Shown here in pieces: positions 1 to 7,183 of a stretch of 37,355 nucleotides of DNA. The notes under the pieces are model-generated. The model was not told the DNA's origin, searched no databases, and saw only the letters and a list, made by a program, of their open reading frames with translations. The first letter of the stretch is position 1. Every line of letters begins with the position of its first letter. The stretch is from a virus. The position numbers were made by a program, and so were the translations under genes. Location: positions 16,826 through 54,180 of the IMG/VR virus record IMGVR_UViG_3300000115_000032; one strand, given 5' to 3'.

Positions 1-162
1 ATCAATACACCTAAAGGTAAAAGATTAAAGGAGTTAGAAAATAAAAGAACTGCTGCAATCGATACTGTTATGGGTATGACTGAAACTGAACCTCTTGTTC
101 AAGCTCTTAATAAAATCTTAAAAGGCACTAATGTTCCTTTGTTAGGAGGTAAAAATGGCTAA
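1..162 (+). CDS. C-terminal part of an unidentified early protein (cut by window edge)
   Basis: An open frame runs from base 1 to a TAA at 160-162 with no start inside the window, giving 53 residues of a C-terminus. The peptide is rich in Lys, Glu and Leu and ends in LLGGKNG. Its stop overlaps the ATG of the next gene (155), and the TTAGGAGGT inside its last codons serves as that gene's ribosome binding site. This coupling supports the frame being real. I do not recognise a family from this fragment. Confidence 0.6.
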   Translation: MNTPKGKRLKELENKRTAAIDTVMGMTETEPLVQALNKILKGTNVPLLGGKNG

Positions 163-406
163 GAAGATGAGTAAACAAGAAAAAGTATTAATGTATCTTC
201 AAACATATGGTTCTATAACACCGATGGATGCTTATGAGATGTTTCAATCTATGAGGCTAGGTGCTATAATACATACGTTAAGACATAGCAAACCTTACTA
301 TAATATAGAATCTAAGAAAGAAGGTAAGGCTGGTTATGCAAGATATACACTTAAACAAGGTGTGTATGAAGATTATGATAACTCTAATAATAATGAAAGT
401 AACTAA
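155..406 (+). CDS. Small helix-turn-helix protein (HTH_39-like)
   Basis: This 83-residue protein begins with a basic stretch. Residues about 8-50 then read as a compact winged-helix/HTH domain: a first helix (QEKVLMYLQTYG), the turn-plus-helix SITPMDAYEMF, and a recognition-like helix MRLGAIIHTLRHS. This pattern is typical of the small phage HTH_39 family, in which a domain that splits a problem into MDA/RLSARI-like elements is common. The C-terminal tail is Asn/Asp-rich and probably disordered. The start is supported by AGGAGG about 8 bases upstream. A transcriptional or replication-control role is an inference from the fold only. Confidence 0.65.
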   Translation: MAKKMSKQEKVLMYLQTYGSITPMDAYEMFQSMRLGAIIHTLRHSKPYYNIESKKEGKAGYARYTLKQGVYEDYDNSNNNESN

Positions 407-412
407 TATAAC

Positions 413-441
413 TTGAATAATTGTTAAAGAAATCGTAAATT
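413..441 (+). promoter_or_regulatory. Possible sigma70-type promoter before the ATPase gene
   Basis: In the 70-base gap between the HTH gene and the ATPase gene, TTGAAT (413-418) and TAAATT (436-441) are separated by 17 bases. Each matches its consensus hexamer in four of six positions. In AT-rich DNA such matches arise by chance, so this is weak. The gap before 477 is one of the few on this strand long enough for a promoter. Confidence 0.25.
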
Positions 442-476
442 AATAGGCTGTCAAATAAAATAAAACAGGAGAGTAT

Positions 477-1223
477 ATGAAAACATTACTCATAGACCTT
501 GAGAATGGTTATAAGTCTATTGGTAGTAGAGAAACTATTGAAGAAAAGCTAGGATTACCTTTGCTTAACTTTAATGATTTTTCTTCCTTTAGAAACTTTA
601 TAGGCCAGCTCTGGTCACGTAAAATGGTAGAAAGAGATGTAAATGTAGGTGGCGTATCAGTTAAACAGAAATCTTATCAAATAGAGGCCAAAGAAGGCGT
701 TGAAGTAGATTGTATGGTTATAGATACAGCAAGTGAGATGTCTAAGAAATATGCTAGAGAGTTAAAAGGTAAAGCTGAGTCTTTACAACTTAAGCAATGG
801 GGTAAACTAAAAGATACCTTGGATAATTTCTTTTCATTTACTAATGCAATACCTGCTAGTCTTGTAGTCAATTGTCATTCTAAGATGCAAGAAGACCACG
901 AGAACGGTGTAATGAGAGTTATGCCTTACATAGAAGGTTCTACTAAGGTAGATGTAGGTAAATGGTTTGATTTTGTATTTTACACTAAAGTTCATAAAGC
1001 TAAAGACGGTACACGTAAATATATGTGGGTGACTGCTAGAGATGAGCATTATTGTCATGCAAAAGATAGAACACAGCTGTTAGAAGAACACATAGACCAA
1101 GATTATTCTATTGTGTTTGATGCTGTAAAGAAAAAAGGCTGGGACTCTGCTAAGATTCTTGTTATTGGAGAACCAGGTAGTGGTAAGACATTGAGTCTAA
1201 AAACGTTAACTAAAGTCAAATAA
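477..1223 (+). CDS. RecA-like (Sak4/AAA_24-type) recombination ATPase with C-terminal P-loop, apparently circularly permuted
   Basis: This 248-residue protein has the parts of the phage AAA_24/Sak4 ATPase family in an unusual order. The chain starts at MKTLLIDLENGYKSI, which normally follows the P-loop helix as strand 2. A Walker B-like segment VDCMVIDTASE lies at residues 77-87 (Asp83), and a later strand SLVVNCHSK lies near 128-136. The Walker A motif GEPGSGKT is at 231-238, only ten residues before the stop. Joining the C-terminus to the N-terminus would recreate the usual linear order, so the simplest reading is a circular permutation. The start has GGAGAG upstream, and the stop is followed directly by the RBS of the SSB-like gene, so the ORF is cleanly embedded in the operon. 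By context it is an annealing or strand-exchange ATPase. Confidence 0.8.
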   Translation: MKTLLIDLENGYKSIGSRETIEEKLGLPLLNFNDFSSFRNFIGQLWSRKMVERDVNVGGVSVKQKSYQIEAKEGVEVDCMVIDTASEMSKKYARELKGKAESLQLKQWGKLKDTLDNFFSFTNAIPASLVVNCHSKMQEDHENGVMRVMPYIEGSTKVDVGKWFDFVFYTKVHKAKDGTRKYMWVTARDEHYCHAKDRTQLLEEHIDQDYSIVFDAVKKKGWDSAKILVIGEPGSGKTLSLKTLTKVK

Positions 1224-1233
1224 AGGAGAATAA

Positions 1234-1755
1234 ATGGCTATAACAGTAACTAAATCATCAGGTGGTGGTGGTTATACAGAAGGTTGGAAAACTGTAACTA
1301 TAAACAACGCTACACGCGGTGATTATAACGGTAGTAAATATGTAGACCTTTTCTTTGAAGGCTATCCAGAATCTCTTAAATGTAGAGTATGGGAAGCAAG
1401 AAGCGGAGAAGGTGAAGAGTTTCAAATAGCTAATATGGTTAGATATTCTAATCCTACTGTGCTAGATGAAATGGATAAAGATGGAACAGCTGCTGCTAGC
1501 TTAGATGATTCACCTGCTGGATTAAAAGGTAAGTCATTACAAGTATTCTTTTATAAGAAAGCTAATGGTTATTCAGAAGTATCACCTAAAGTGGTACCTG
1601 CTACACCATTTAAGAATATAGTAGATAACATTACTGAAGATAGGATTACTCAGTTAAAAGCATCTGCTGAAGCTTACATAAAAAGAAGACAGCAAGCTAA
1701 TGGTGCTATGAGTACTACAACAGATGGCGACTCAGTTGGTGACGAGCCTTGGTAA
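1234..1755 (+). CDS. Single-stranded DNA-binding protein-like
   Basis: This 173-residue protein starts with a Gly-rich turn, continues with a beta-strand-rich region (residues about 15-125: WKTVTINNATRG, YVDLFFEGYPESLKCRVW, LKGKSLQVFFYKK), and ends in a flexible acidic tail closing on DSVGDEPW. A beta-rich core followed by a disordered linker and an acidic tail with a terminal aromatic residue is the layout of bacterial and phage SSBs, where the tail recruits partner enzymes. It lies between a recombination ATPase and a primase-helicase, with RBS AAAGGAG 6 bases before the ATG. I see no sequence motif unique to SSB, so the call rests on layout and context. Confidence 0.6.
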   Translation: MAITVTKSSGGGGYTEGWKTVTINNATRGDYNGSKYVDLFFEGYPESLKCRVWEARSGEGEEFQIANMVRYSNPTVLDEMDKDGTAAASLDDSPAGLKGKSLQVFFYKKANGYSEVSPKVVPATPFKNIVDNITEDRITQLKASAEAYIKRRQQANGAMSTTTDGDSVGDEPW

Positions 1756-1779
1756 TAAAAATCAAATAAAGGAGAAATT

Positions 1780-3537
1780 ATGATAAGAGAATTTGCATTC
1801 GGACTATCAAACAGGCATCATTTCTTTCCAAGTAATAATTCTGTTAAGTGGGAAAATGTTGCTAAAGATACATTTCTCTCCTTATATGGTTATGATGAAT
1901 CAGTTATCGAATTCTTTGAGGCTAAAAAAACATTGTCAGGTTATGATGGTGATATATATATGCCTAAAGAGTTTATACTTGACGTAGACGGTGTAGAGAT
2001 TGAAGAAGCTCAAGAAAAAACTACAACATTAGTTAATATTCTTGAACAACTAAAAGTACCTTGTAATATTTATTTTAGTGGTAGAGGTTTTCATTTAGGA
2101 ATACCAGACACTGCATTTAAATGGAAGCCAGGTCCAAATCTACACCTTCGTGTCAAGGATGAGCTTGATAAAAGAGGAATATACGAATATGCTGATGTTT
2201 CTGTTACTGATAAGACAAGGATAATAAGATTAAACAATACTCTTAATTCTAAATCTAGATTATGGAAAATATATCTAACATACGAAGAGTTAATTAATCT
2301 TAATGGACTTGGAATATCAGCATTAGCAAATAAACCAAGACAAATAGAAATACCAATGTTGCAATGTGAGCCAGTTTTTGATGTAACTGAGCGTATGGTT
2401 AAGAAGCAAACTACTAAGTTTAAAGAAACAGTAGGTAGTGAACCAGACCCTATGTTATATCCATGCATACAAACAATGTTAAACGGTTCTTCTTATGGAG
2501 GAAGACACGCTACAGCATTACGTTTAGGTGCTTGGCTTAGATGGCGTTATCCAGAAAATGTAGTAAGACTAATTATGGAAGACTGGCGTAAAAGAGTAAG
2601 TACTTTTGAACACCCTTTTAAAGTTAGCGAAATGGATAGACTTATTACAGATTGTTATAAAGGTCATGGCGGTAGTGGTTATCGCTATGGTTGTAATGAT
2701 AAAATAATGGATAAACATTGTAATTCTACTTGCACTTTGTTTAAAGCTAAGAAATCACAAGGTCTTATGAGCGCAGCAGATATGGAAGAAAATCTAATCA
2801 GTTGGCTTAAAGGCGATGTAGTTCCTCTTGATTTAGGTAATTTATATGGGAAAGACTTTCCTATATATCCTGGTGAACTTGTAGTAATACAGGCACCGCC
2901 TAAGTCTATGAAAACAATGTTAGTTCAAAACTGGGTTAATTCTTTTAAAAGACCAACATACTTTCTTGAAATGGAAATGTCTCCACGTCAAATATGGAAG
3001 CGTTTTATACAGATAGAACAAGGTTGGAGTGAAGAAGAGTTAGCTAAAAAGTATGCTCAGTCTAATTTCAAAATGGCAGATAAGTTTGATTGGTTAAATG
3101 TAGATTATCAGCCTTGTTTTGCTATAGAACTTGAAAAGAGAATAAGTATGCTACCAATAAAACCAGAGATTGTTATTATTGACCATATGGGTTTAATGTT
3201 ATCTAAACATAGAGATTTAAATCTTAAAATGGAAGAAATAGCAGGTGCATTAACAGATGTAGCTATAAAACATAATGTTATTGTTATGGCAATATGTGAA
3301 ATAACTAAATCAGCAATGCAAGAGGGTATGAGTATATCATCAGTTAGAGGTTCTTTTAGAATTGCTTACAATGCTAGTAAAATATTGTCACTTAGCACAT
3401 CTAAAGATACAGAGACTGGTGATGTTAATTCAATGGTTATTAAAACAGAAGCTAATAGAGAAAGAGGAGCACTTAATGTGTTACTTAAAGTTAATGGTAT
3501 AAGAATAGAAGCACCGAAAGGAGTGGTAAATGTCTAA
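1780..3537 (+). CDS. Bifunctional primase-helicase: AEP primase fused to DnaB-like helicase
   Basis: 585 residues in three parts. (1) An archaeo-eukaryotic primase core: metal-binding D68-V-D70, the FSGRGFHL motif at 99-106 (H105) and a third motif VTDKTRIIRLNN around 142-153. (2) A helical linker ending in a cysteine cluster C292, C305, C314, C318, which could bind zinc or an Fe-S cluster. (3) A RecA/DnaB-type motor from about 355 on: a P-loop at 372-379 reading APPKSMKT, a Walker B IVIID at 464-468, and a late arginine region around 523-562. It should make primers and unwind the fork in one chain, analogous to T7 gp4 but with an unrelated primase. The P-loop is non-canonical (Ala and Met where Gly is usual), yet Lys378 and Thr379 are kept. 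RBS AAAGGAG precedes the ATG. Confidence 0.85.
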   Translation: MIREFAFGLSNRHHFFPSNNSVKWENVAKDTFLSLYGYDESVIEFFEAKKTLSGYDGDIYMPKEFILDVDGVEIEEAQEKTTTLVNILEQLKVPCNIYFSGRGFHLGIPDTAFKWKPGPNLHLRVKDELDKRGIYEYADVSVTDKTRIIRLNNTLNSKSRLWKIYLTYEELINLNGLGISALANKPRQIEIPMLQCEPVFDVTERMVKKQTTKFKETVGSEPDPMLYPCIQTMLNGSSYGGRHATALRLGAWLRWRYPENVVRLIMEDWRKRVSTFEHPFKVSEMDRLITDCYKGHGGSGYRYGCNDKIMDKHCNSTCTLFKAKKSQGLMSAADMEENLISWLKGDVVPLDLGNLYGKDFPIYPGELVVIQAPPKSMKTMLVQNWVNSFKRPTYFLEMEMSPRQIWKRFIQIEQGWSEEELAKKYAQSNFKMADKFDWLNVDYQPCFAIELEKRISMLPIKPEIVIIDHMGLMLSKHRDLNLKMEEIAGALTDVAIKHNVIVMAICEITKSAMQEGMSISSVRGSFRIAYNASKILSLSTSKDTETGDVNSMVIKTEANRERGALNVLLKVNGIRIEAPKGVVNV

Positions 3538-4018
3538 AAGAAGTCTAAACCAAATAAGTAGTGACATCATGCTAGTACAGAATAGTTTTGAATTAACTGA
3601 ACAAGAGATAGATGAACAGTTAGATTTATTACACACTGAACTACATGAAAAAGAAAACGGTGTTTACTGGTTTTATAAGAACCTAGACAGCAAAGTCTCT
3701 TTAGCTAAAGAGTATAAACAAAAAGCAGATGCAGTACTTAAAAAGCTTGCGTATACTCAAGAAAGACTAAAGGGACTTGTTGTAGAGGCTTATGCAGCTA
3801 GTGGACAACTTCCAGCTCATGATGAGTTTAATCCTATTAAAATAATGGAAACAGGTAAGGTAGAAATATTAGATGAATCTAAAATACCTAAAGAATATTA
3901 TGTTGAGAAGATTGAACTAAGACTGGATAAAAGAAGAATACTTGAGGAATTGAAAGAAGGTAAAGATATTCCTGGAGTAGCATTAAAAACAAACAAACAT
4001 GTCAGGGGGTTAAAATGA
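3530..4018 (+). CDS. Gp157-like phage protein (Sipho_Gp157 family)
   Basis: 162 residues. The N-terminal two thirds is a long charged alpha-helical coiled coil (about 18-95: LTEQEIDEQLDLLHTEL and onwards). The C-terminus carries the family's recognisable block: VEILDESKIPKEYY, then LDKRRILEELKEG, then IPGVAL. This match to Siphovirus Gp157 is strong by eye. Family members sit in phage recombination and replication clusters beside ATPases and SSBs; their biochemical role is not well defined, although some are annotated as host-nuclease inhibitors. It overlaps the primase-helicase stop by 8 bases, with AAAGGAGTGG as RBS, and its own stop overlaps the next start (ATGA). Confidence 0.8.
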   Translation: MSKRSLNQISSDIMLVQNSFELTEQEIDEQLDLLHTELHEKENGVYWFYKNLDSKVSLAKEYKQKADAVLKKLAYTQERLKGLVVEAYAASGQLPAHDEFNPIKIMETGKVEILDESKIPKEYYVEKIELRLDKRRILEELKEGKDIPGVALKTNKHVRGLK

Positions 4019-4815
4019 TAGAACCTTATAATGAAATAAGAAAAGTACCATTAGATTATCAAGGTATCACTTCTTCAGCTTATGCTGTACAAAGAAGAGA
4101 TGAAGATAGAGATGGTGCTTTAAAATGGAAGGAATGTGGAGTAGTAGGTAGTAACTATCTCCTTGTTCCTAATAGTGAAGTAAGAGACCTAGCAAATGAA
4201 ATAGCAACTGAATCTAAACATGAATGGGAGCCTATGAAGACTTTCTTTGATGGTAAGAGATACATACATTTCATGCAATGCAAAACAGAAACTACAGAGA
4301 TAACACAAGGCGATGATGTTGCTCTTGGTATGGGTTTTTGGAATAGTTATGATGGGTCTACAGCGTTGCAGTTTAGAACGTTCCTCGTAAGATTATTATG
4401 TACTAACGGTATGATAACAAAGGACTTCATGAATTTAATGAGGTTTAAACATAACAATAAGTCAGAAGGATATGAGGAGCAGATAATAAACGCTGCTAAA
4501 GTAGTTGATAACTGTGGAGAAGATATTGAAACAGTTGCAAATAGAATGAGAAGTATGGTAGAAACACCAGTTGATTTAAACGAGATAGCTAATATGAGAA
4601 ATACTCATTTAAGTCATATACCTGTTACACTTTGGGGTAAGATAAGTTCACACTTTTTAAATAAAGATAGTGATAAAATCTTAGACGGAGATGTTAACAT
4701 GTGGGATTTCTACAACGCATGCACAGATATTCTGTGGCATGAAAAGAAACCAACCATGGCTTCGTTTGAGCATAATCAGGTAATAACTGACAAATTGCTT
4801 AAAGCTATGGCTTAA
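4015..4815 (+). CDS. DUF932 phage/plasmid-like protein
   Basis: 266 residues. The diagnostic DUF932 block is at about 109-133: N110-SYDGSTALQF followed by RLLCTNGM. The rest follows the family layout, with an N-terminal beta-rich part and a C-terminal helical part containing a stretch around 205-240 (VTLWGKISSHF, VNMWDFYNACTDILWH). DUF932 proteins are common in phages and plasmids near replication and recombination genes. Their function is unknown to me, and I give none. Translation is coupled to the Gp157-like gene through a 4-base ATGA overlap with an AGGGGG RBS. It is the last gene before a structured intergenic region. Confidence 0.8.
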   Translation: MIEPYNEIRKVPLDYQGITSSAYAVQRRDEDRDGALKWKECGVVGSNYLLVPNSEVRDLANEIATESKHEWEPMKTFFDGKRYIHFMQCKTETTEITQGDDVALGMGFWNSYDGSTALQFRTFLVRLLCTNGMITKDFMNLMRFKHNNKSEGYEEQIINAAKVVDNCGEDIETVANRMRSMVETPVDLNEIANMRNTHLSHIPVTLWGKISSHFLNKDSDKILDGDVNMWDFYNACTDILWHEKKPTMASFEHNQVITDKLLKAMA

Positions 4816-4828
4816 TTAGAGGAACGCC

Positions 4829-4869
4829 AGGAACCTGCATCTTCTACCTTTCTAGGGTGCAGGTTCTTT
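4829..4869 (+). terminator. Stable hairpin after the DUF932 gene (possible terminator)
   Basis: AGGAACCTGCA at 4829-4839 pairs with TGCAGGTTCTT at 4858-4868: 11 pairs, one of them a G-T wobble, with an 18-base loop that may pair a little further. It starts 14 bases after the DUF932 stop. Only three Ts follow the stem before an A, so it is a weak intrinsic terminator at best. It could instead stabilise the upstream mRNA or be part of the larger structure that follows. Confidence 0.5.
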
Positions 4870-4872
4870 AAC

Positions 4873-4932
4873 ATATAAAGCCTATGAGACTCACGTCAGT
4901 ATGAAATAGGACTACCGAGCATGGCTTTATAT
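4873..4932 (+). ncRNA. Unassigned structured leader RNA before the radical-SAM gene
   Basis: ATATAAAGCC (4873-4882) and GGCTTTATAT (4923-4932) form a perfect 10-bp inverted repeat closing a 40-base interior. Inside, weak pairings are possible, such as GTC/GAC with TAT/ATA around 4895-4912 and a GG-acta-CC mini-hairpin. An alternative CCTAT/ATAGG pairing (4881-4885 with 4906-4910) competes with the outer stem. The RBS TAAGGAG of the next gene begins 4 bases after the closing stem. That geometry would suit a switchable leader, but I match it to no known riboswitch class. Confidence 0.35.
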
Positions 4933-4946
4933 AACTAAGGAGAAAT

Positions 4947-5799
4947 ATGAAATTTATAACACGCAAGACTATGACAATAAGGGAGTCAGGACGTAGCAGT
5001 GATTACATTACACCTAGTTTTGGTTTTGGGTGTTTATATAAATGTGAATACTGTTATATGAGAAGGCATTTACCAAATGGATTAACAATTGCTAAGAATA
5101 CAAATGAAATAATAGATGCTATAGCTAGACACTTTATGGCTATTAAAATGGCCTAAAGAATCTAACCAAACACATAAAGAATATTATACATATGATTTTA
5201 GCTGCAATGAAGATTATGTATTACATGCAAGATACCACAAATGGGAAAAGCTATTTGATTATTTCAAACATGAACCTAAAGCAATGGGTACAGCTGCAAC
5301 AAAATATGTTAATAAAAAATTACTAGATTATAATGCAAATAAAAAGATACGTATTAGATTTAGTATAATGCCTCAGATTATGTCTGATACATTAGAACCA
5401 GGAACTTCCAGTATTATAGATAGAATAAAAGCAGTTAATGATTTTTATGAAGCTGGATATGATGTTCATTTAAACTACTCTCCTATTATAGTCTACAAAG
5501 ATTACATAGAAGATTACATAAAATTATTTAAATTAGTTGACATGAACATTGATAAATCGATTAAAAACAGAGTTAAAGCAGAGTGTATATTTTTAACACA
5601 CAATGAAAAGATGCGTAAAATTAACTCTAAACAAGTAGATAAAATCTTATGGACACCAGAGAATCAGGAGATTAAAGTTTCTGAGTATGGTAATCAAAAC
5701 ATAAGATATGAACATAAACTAAAAAAAGAGTATATAAGTAACTTTTTAACAATGCATAAAGATAAATTGCCTTGGCAAGAAGTAAGGTATATATTCTAA
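4947..5799 (+). pseudogene. Radical SAM, spore-photoproduct-lyase-like (SplB/COG1533) gene split by a frameshift
   Basis: Two adjacent frames make one protein. The first (4947-5156, 69 residues) has the radical-SAM cluster C29-LYK-C33-EY-C36 within the sequence FGFGCLYKCEYCYMRR. The second, one base out of frame, is open from before 5152 and reads WPKESNQTHKEYYTYDFSCN, then LHARYHKWEKLFDYF, then GTAATKYVNKKLL, all typical of SPL-like enzymes. The second part has no start until ATG 5284, well inside the homology. Removing one A from AAAA at 5145-5148 would join the frames as IKWPKESNQ, giving about 283 residues. The family repairs UV thymine photoproducts with SAM and a 4Fe-4S cluster. Either the gene is broken, or this is a sequence error; programmed shifting is less likely. 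Confidence 0.75.
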
Positions 5800-5808
5800 G
5801 GAGAAAAA

Positions 5809-6090
5809 ATGGCAAAGAAACCAACAATGATGGAAATGAAAGAGCATGTTGATATGCTAACAAGACAAGTTAATTTTCAATCAAGAATGATGGATAGTAT
5901 AGGAGTAGCTTTCAGTAATTATGTTAAGTTTAATAAGAATGAAGAGGATTTTAAAGAATATTTGGAGAATAATAAAAACCTTCATAAATTAACTAAAGAG
6001 GAGAGTGATGACAGAAAAAAAGGACGTATTAAGGAAACTGGTGATGTATCAACTAAAAAAGTACGGAAAGAAAAGAATGAAAAAGAATAA
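5809..6090 (+). CDS. Small charged helical protein, unknown function
   Basis: 93 residues. The first half is helical and Met-rich (MMEMKEHVDMLTRQVNFQ, then a hydrophobic SIGVAFSNYVKF). From about residue 45 on it becomes a highly charged Lys/Glu segment likely to be coiled coil or disordered. RBS AAGGAG lies 7 bases before the ATG. No family is recognised. It is the first of a run of small genes between the radical-SAM gene and the nuclease, and nothing in the sequence tells its job. Confidence 0.6.
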   Translation: MAKKPTMMEMKEHVDMLTRQVNFQSRMMDSIGVAFSNYVKFNKNEEDFKEYLENNKNLHKLTKEESDDRKKGRIKETGDVSTKKVRKEKNEKE

Positions 6091-6107
6091 CATCAACTGG
6101 AGAGAGT

Positions 6108-6317
6108 ATGAAAAAATGTCCTAAATGTGGTTATTCTGAAGAAGAATCTTTTAATGATATGATGGATAGAGTTATAAAAGAAGTTAGCGATAGACATAGA
6201 AAAGAGTTTGGATTTGGAATACCTGATAAGGAAGAAGATAAAGTATATTTTAATGAACCAAAAAAATACAAAGGAGAACTGACTAATGTCAAAAGAAACG
6301 ATAAAAAAGAAAACTAA
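6108..6317 (+). CDS. Small protein with a single CPKCG zinc-knuckle half-site
   Basis: 69 residues beginning MKKCPKCGYSEEESF. The CxxC pair at residues 4-7 resembles one half of a zinc ribbon, but no second CxxC follows, so a full site would need a dimer or a partner. The rest is charged and helical with a Lys-rich tail. RBS GGAGAG sits 5-6 bases before the ATG. The 3' end overlaps the next small gene by 32 bases in another frame. Function is unknown. Confidence 0.55.
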   Translation: MKKCPKCGYSEEESFNDMMDRVIKEVSDRHRKEFGFGIPDKEEDKVYFNEPKKYKGELTNVKRNDKKEN

Positions 6318-6447
6318 AAAGCAAGACAGTATAGAAGAATTTATTGAGCTTGCAAAAGAGTTAAAGGAGCTAGTAGTAAGTCTTAACCAAAGAGTGTCTG
6401 AGCAAGAATCTGTTACAGATAGATTGAAAGATAGGTTAGGGTTGTAA
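6286..6447 (+). CDS. 53-residue coiled-coil protein
   Basis: An ATG at 6286 opens a 53-residue frame ending at TAA 6445-6447. AAGGAG at 6271-6276 gives it a well-placed RBS. The peptide has a basic N-terminus (MSKETIKKKTKKQD), then a regular amphipathic helix (SIEEFIELAKELKELVVSL) with heptad-spaced Leu/Val/Ile, and ends DRLKDRLGL. Its stop and the next start share an A (TAATG), which supports translation of both. It probably oligomerises; no family is recognised. Confidence 0.6.
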   Translation: MSKETIKKKTKKQDSIEEFIELAKELKELVVSLNQRVSEQESVTDRLKDRLGL

Positions 6448-6668
6448 TGCTACTTATAGATAAGGATATGTTAATATCAAAAAAATACATAAAGAAGACT
6501 TTTATGAATTATGGAATTCAAATGAGTGAAGTAGCTTTAGATGCTGTATGTCAAAAATTAAAAAGTGATATACATAATTACGCTATGAATGCAAAAGATT
6601 TAGGCTTTAAACGCCTAATTAAAGATAAAGTTCCAATAATAATAGGAGAGTTTTCTAATGAGTCTTAA
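6447..6668 (+). CDS. Possible histone-fold protein
   Basis: 73 residues with the pattern of a single histone fold: short helix 1 (SKKYIKKTFMNYG), a Ser-led long central helix (MSEVALDAVCQKLKSDIHNY, continuing AMNAKDLGF), a basic KRL loop, and a final segment IKDKVPIIIG. Archaeal histones have the same run: G..., S-x-x-A at the start of helix 2, an A-x-x-A-x-x-x-G turn, K-R/T-hydrophobic, then K-x-x-D/hydrophobic helix 3. The alignment is by eye and unscored. If right, it might bind and compact phage or host DNA, or belong to NF-Y-like transcription factors. The start overlaps the previous stop (TAATG). Confidence 0.45.
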   Translation: MLLIDKDMLISKKYIKKTFMNYGIQMSEVALDAVCQKLKSDIHNYAMNAKDLGFKRLIKDKVPIIIGEFSNES

Positions 6669-6885
6669 AAAAAAAGCAGAAGAACTTGTAAAGTTTGCCA
6701 AACATAGCAAGCAAGAAGAGCTTGACAATGTGGTAATGGCTATTGTAAATTTCGCTAGGGAACAAAGGATACAAATCCTTAACGAAACATTACAACTATT
6801 AAAAGAAGGTGTACAATATGAAGCCATCATCAGCGAAAGGCAAAGGCAGGAGACTGCAAAATTTTCTGAGGGAAAAACTACATAG
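6658..6885 (+). CDS. Small all-helical protein, unknown function
   Basis: 75 residues, predicted wholly helical: KKKAEELVKFAKHS, a hydrophobic LDNVVMAIVNFAREQ, and an ILNETLQLLKEG helix, followed by a charged tail. RBS AGGAG lies 10 bases before the ATG. The start overlaps the histone-fold candidate by 11 bases. The 3' end overlaps the nuclease gene by 68 bases, which is long for this genome, so the true stop-side boundary is firm but the coding claim is moderate. No family is recognised. Confidence 0.5.
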   Translation: MSLKKKAEELVKFAKHSKQEELDNVVMAIVNFAREQRIQILNETLQLLKEGVQYEAIISERQRQETAKFSEGKTT

Positions 6886-7183
6886 TTATTTTCCATCTTT
6901 AAGAGAAGGTGATATAAAAACAGCAGTTATGGGAGAGTCTGGTGAAGATATTATTCTCTCCCCAGCAGCAAGAGATGTTATCCCCTATAGTTTTGAATGT
7001 AAAAACCAAGAACGTTTAAATATATGGGAATCATTAAAACAAGCTGAAGATAATTGCAGTAAATACACTCCAGCAGTAGTATTCAAAAGAAATAGAACTA
7101 AAACATATATAGCACTTGAGCTAGATGAATTTTTAAATATAATCGGAGAAACAAATGAACTATCAGGAAAAAATGAAACTTAA
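6818..7183 (+). CDS. PD-(D/E)XK nuclease, Holliday-junction-resolvase or phage-endonuclease-like
   Basis: 121 residues from ATG 6818, chosen because AAGAAGG lies about 9 bases upstream; an in-frame GTG at 6809 would sit on that RBS. The basic N-terminus KGKGRRLQNFLREKL is followed by the catalytic pattern: G-E-D44 at the start of a strand, then FE60-C-K62 about 15 residues later, then a Gln-containing stretch (KNQER) and a helix WESLKQAEDN. This is the D...ExK arrangement of PD-(D/E)XK nucleases. Closely similar short phage proteins are usually called resolvase-like. It should process branched recombination or replication intermediates, in line with the ATPase, SSB and primase upstream. Confidence 0.65.
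   Translation: MKPSSAKGKGRRLQNFLREKLHSYFPSLREGDIKTAVMGESGEDIILSPAARDVIPYSFECKNQERLNIWESLKQAEDNCSKYTPAVVFKRNRTKTYIALELDEFLNIIGETNELSGKNET

Noticed and set aside
4829-4946. Resemblance of GAGGAACGCC to the end of glnA-type RNA, and of AACTAAGGAG to the preQ1-I tail
   Set aside because: Only short stretches agree; the rest of the consensus core and the pseudoknot partners are absent.
5131-5160. Programmed +1 frameshift joining the two radical-SAM frames
   Set aside because: No known +1 slippery motif (such as CUU-UGA), and shifting at GCC-TAA would drop the conserved Trp-Pro. A one-base indel in AAAA is simpler.
6008-6124. A 38-residue plus-strand frame (MTEKKDVLRKLV...) with GAGGAG just upstream
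   Set aside because: It lies within and across two better supported genes in another frame, with only 4 bases between RBS core and ATG, and low-complexity Lys codons. Possible, but not enough to call.
6809-6817. GTG start for the nuclease
   Set aside because: The GTG is part of the AAGAAGG-GTG RBS region; ATG 6818 has correct spacing.
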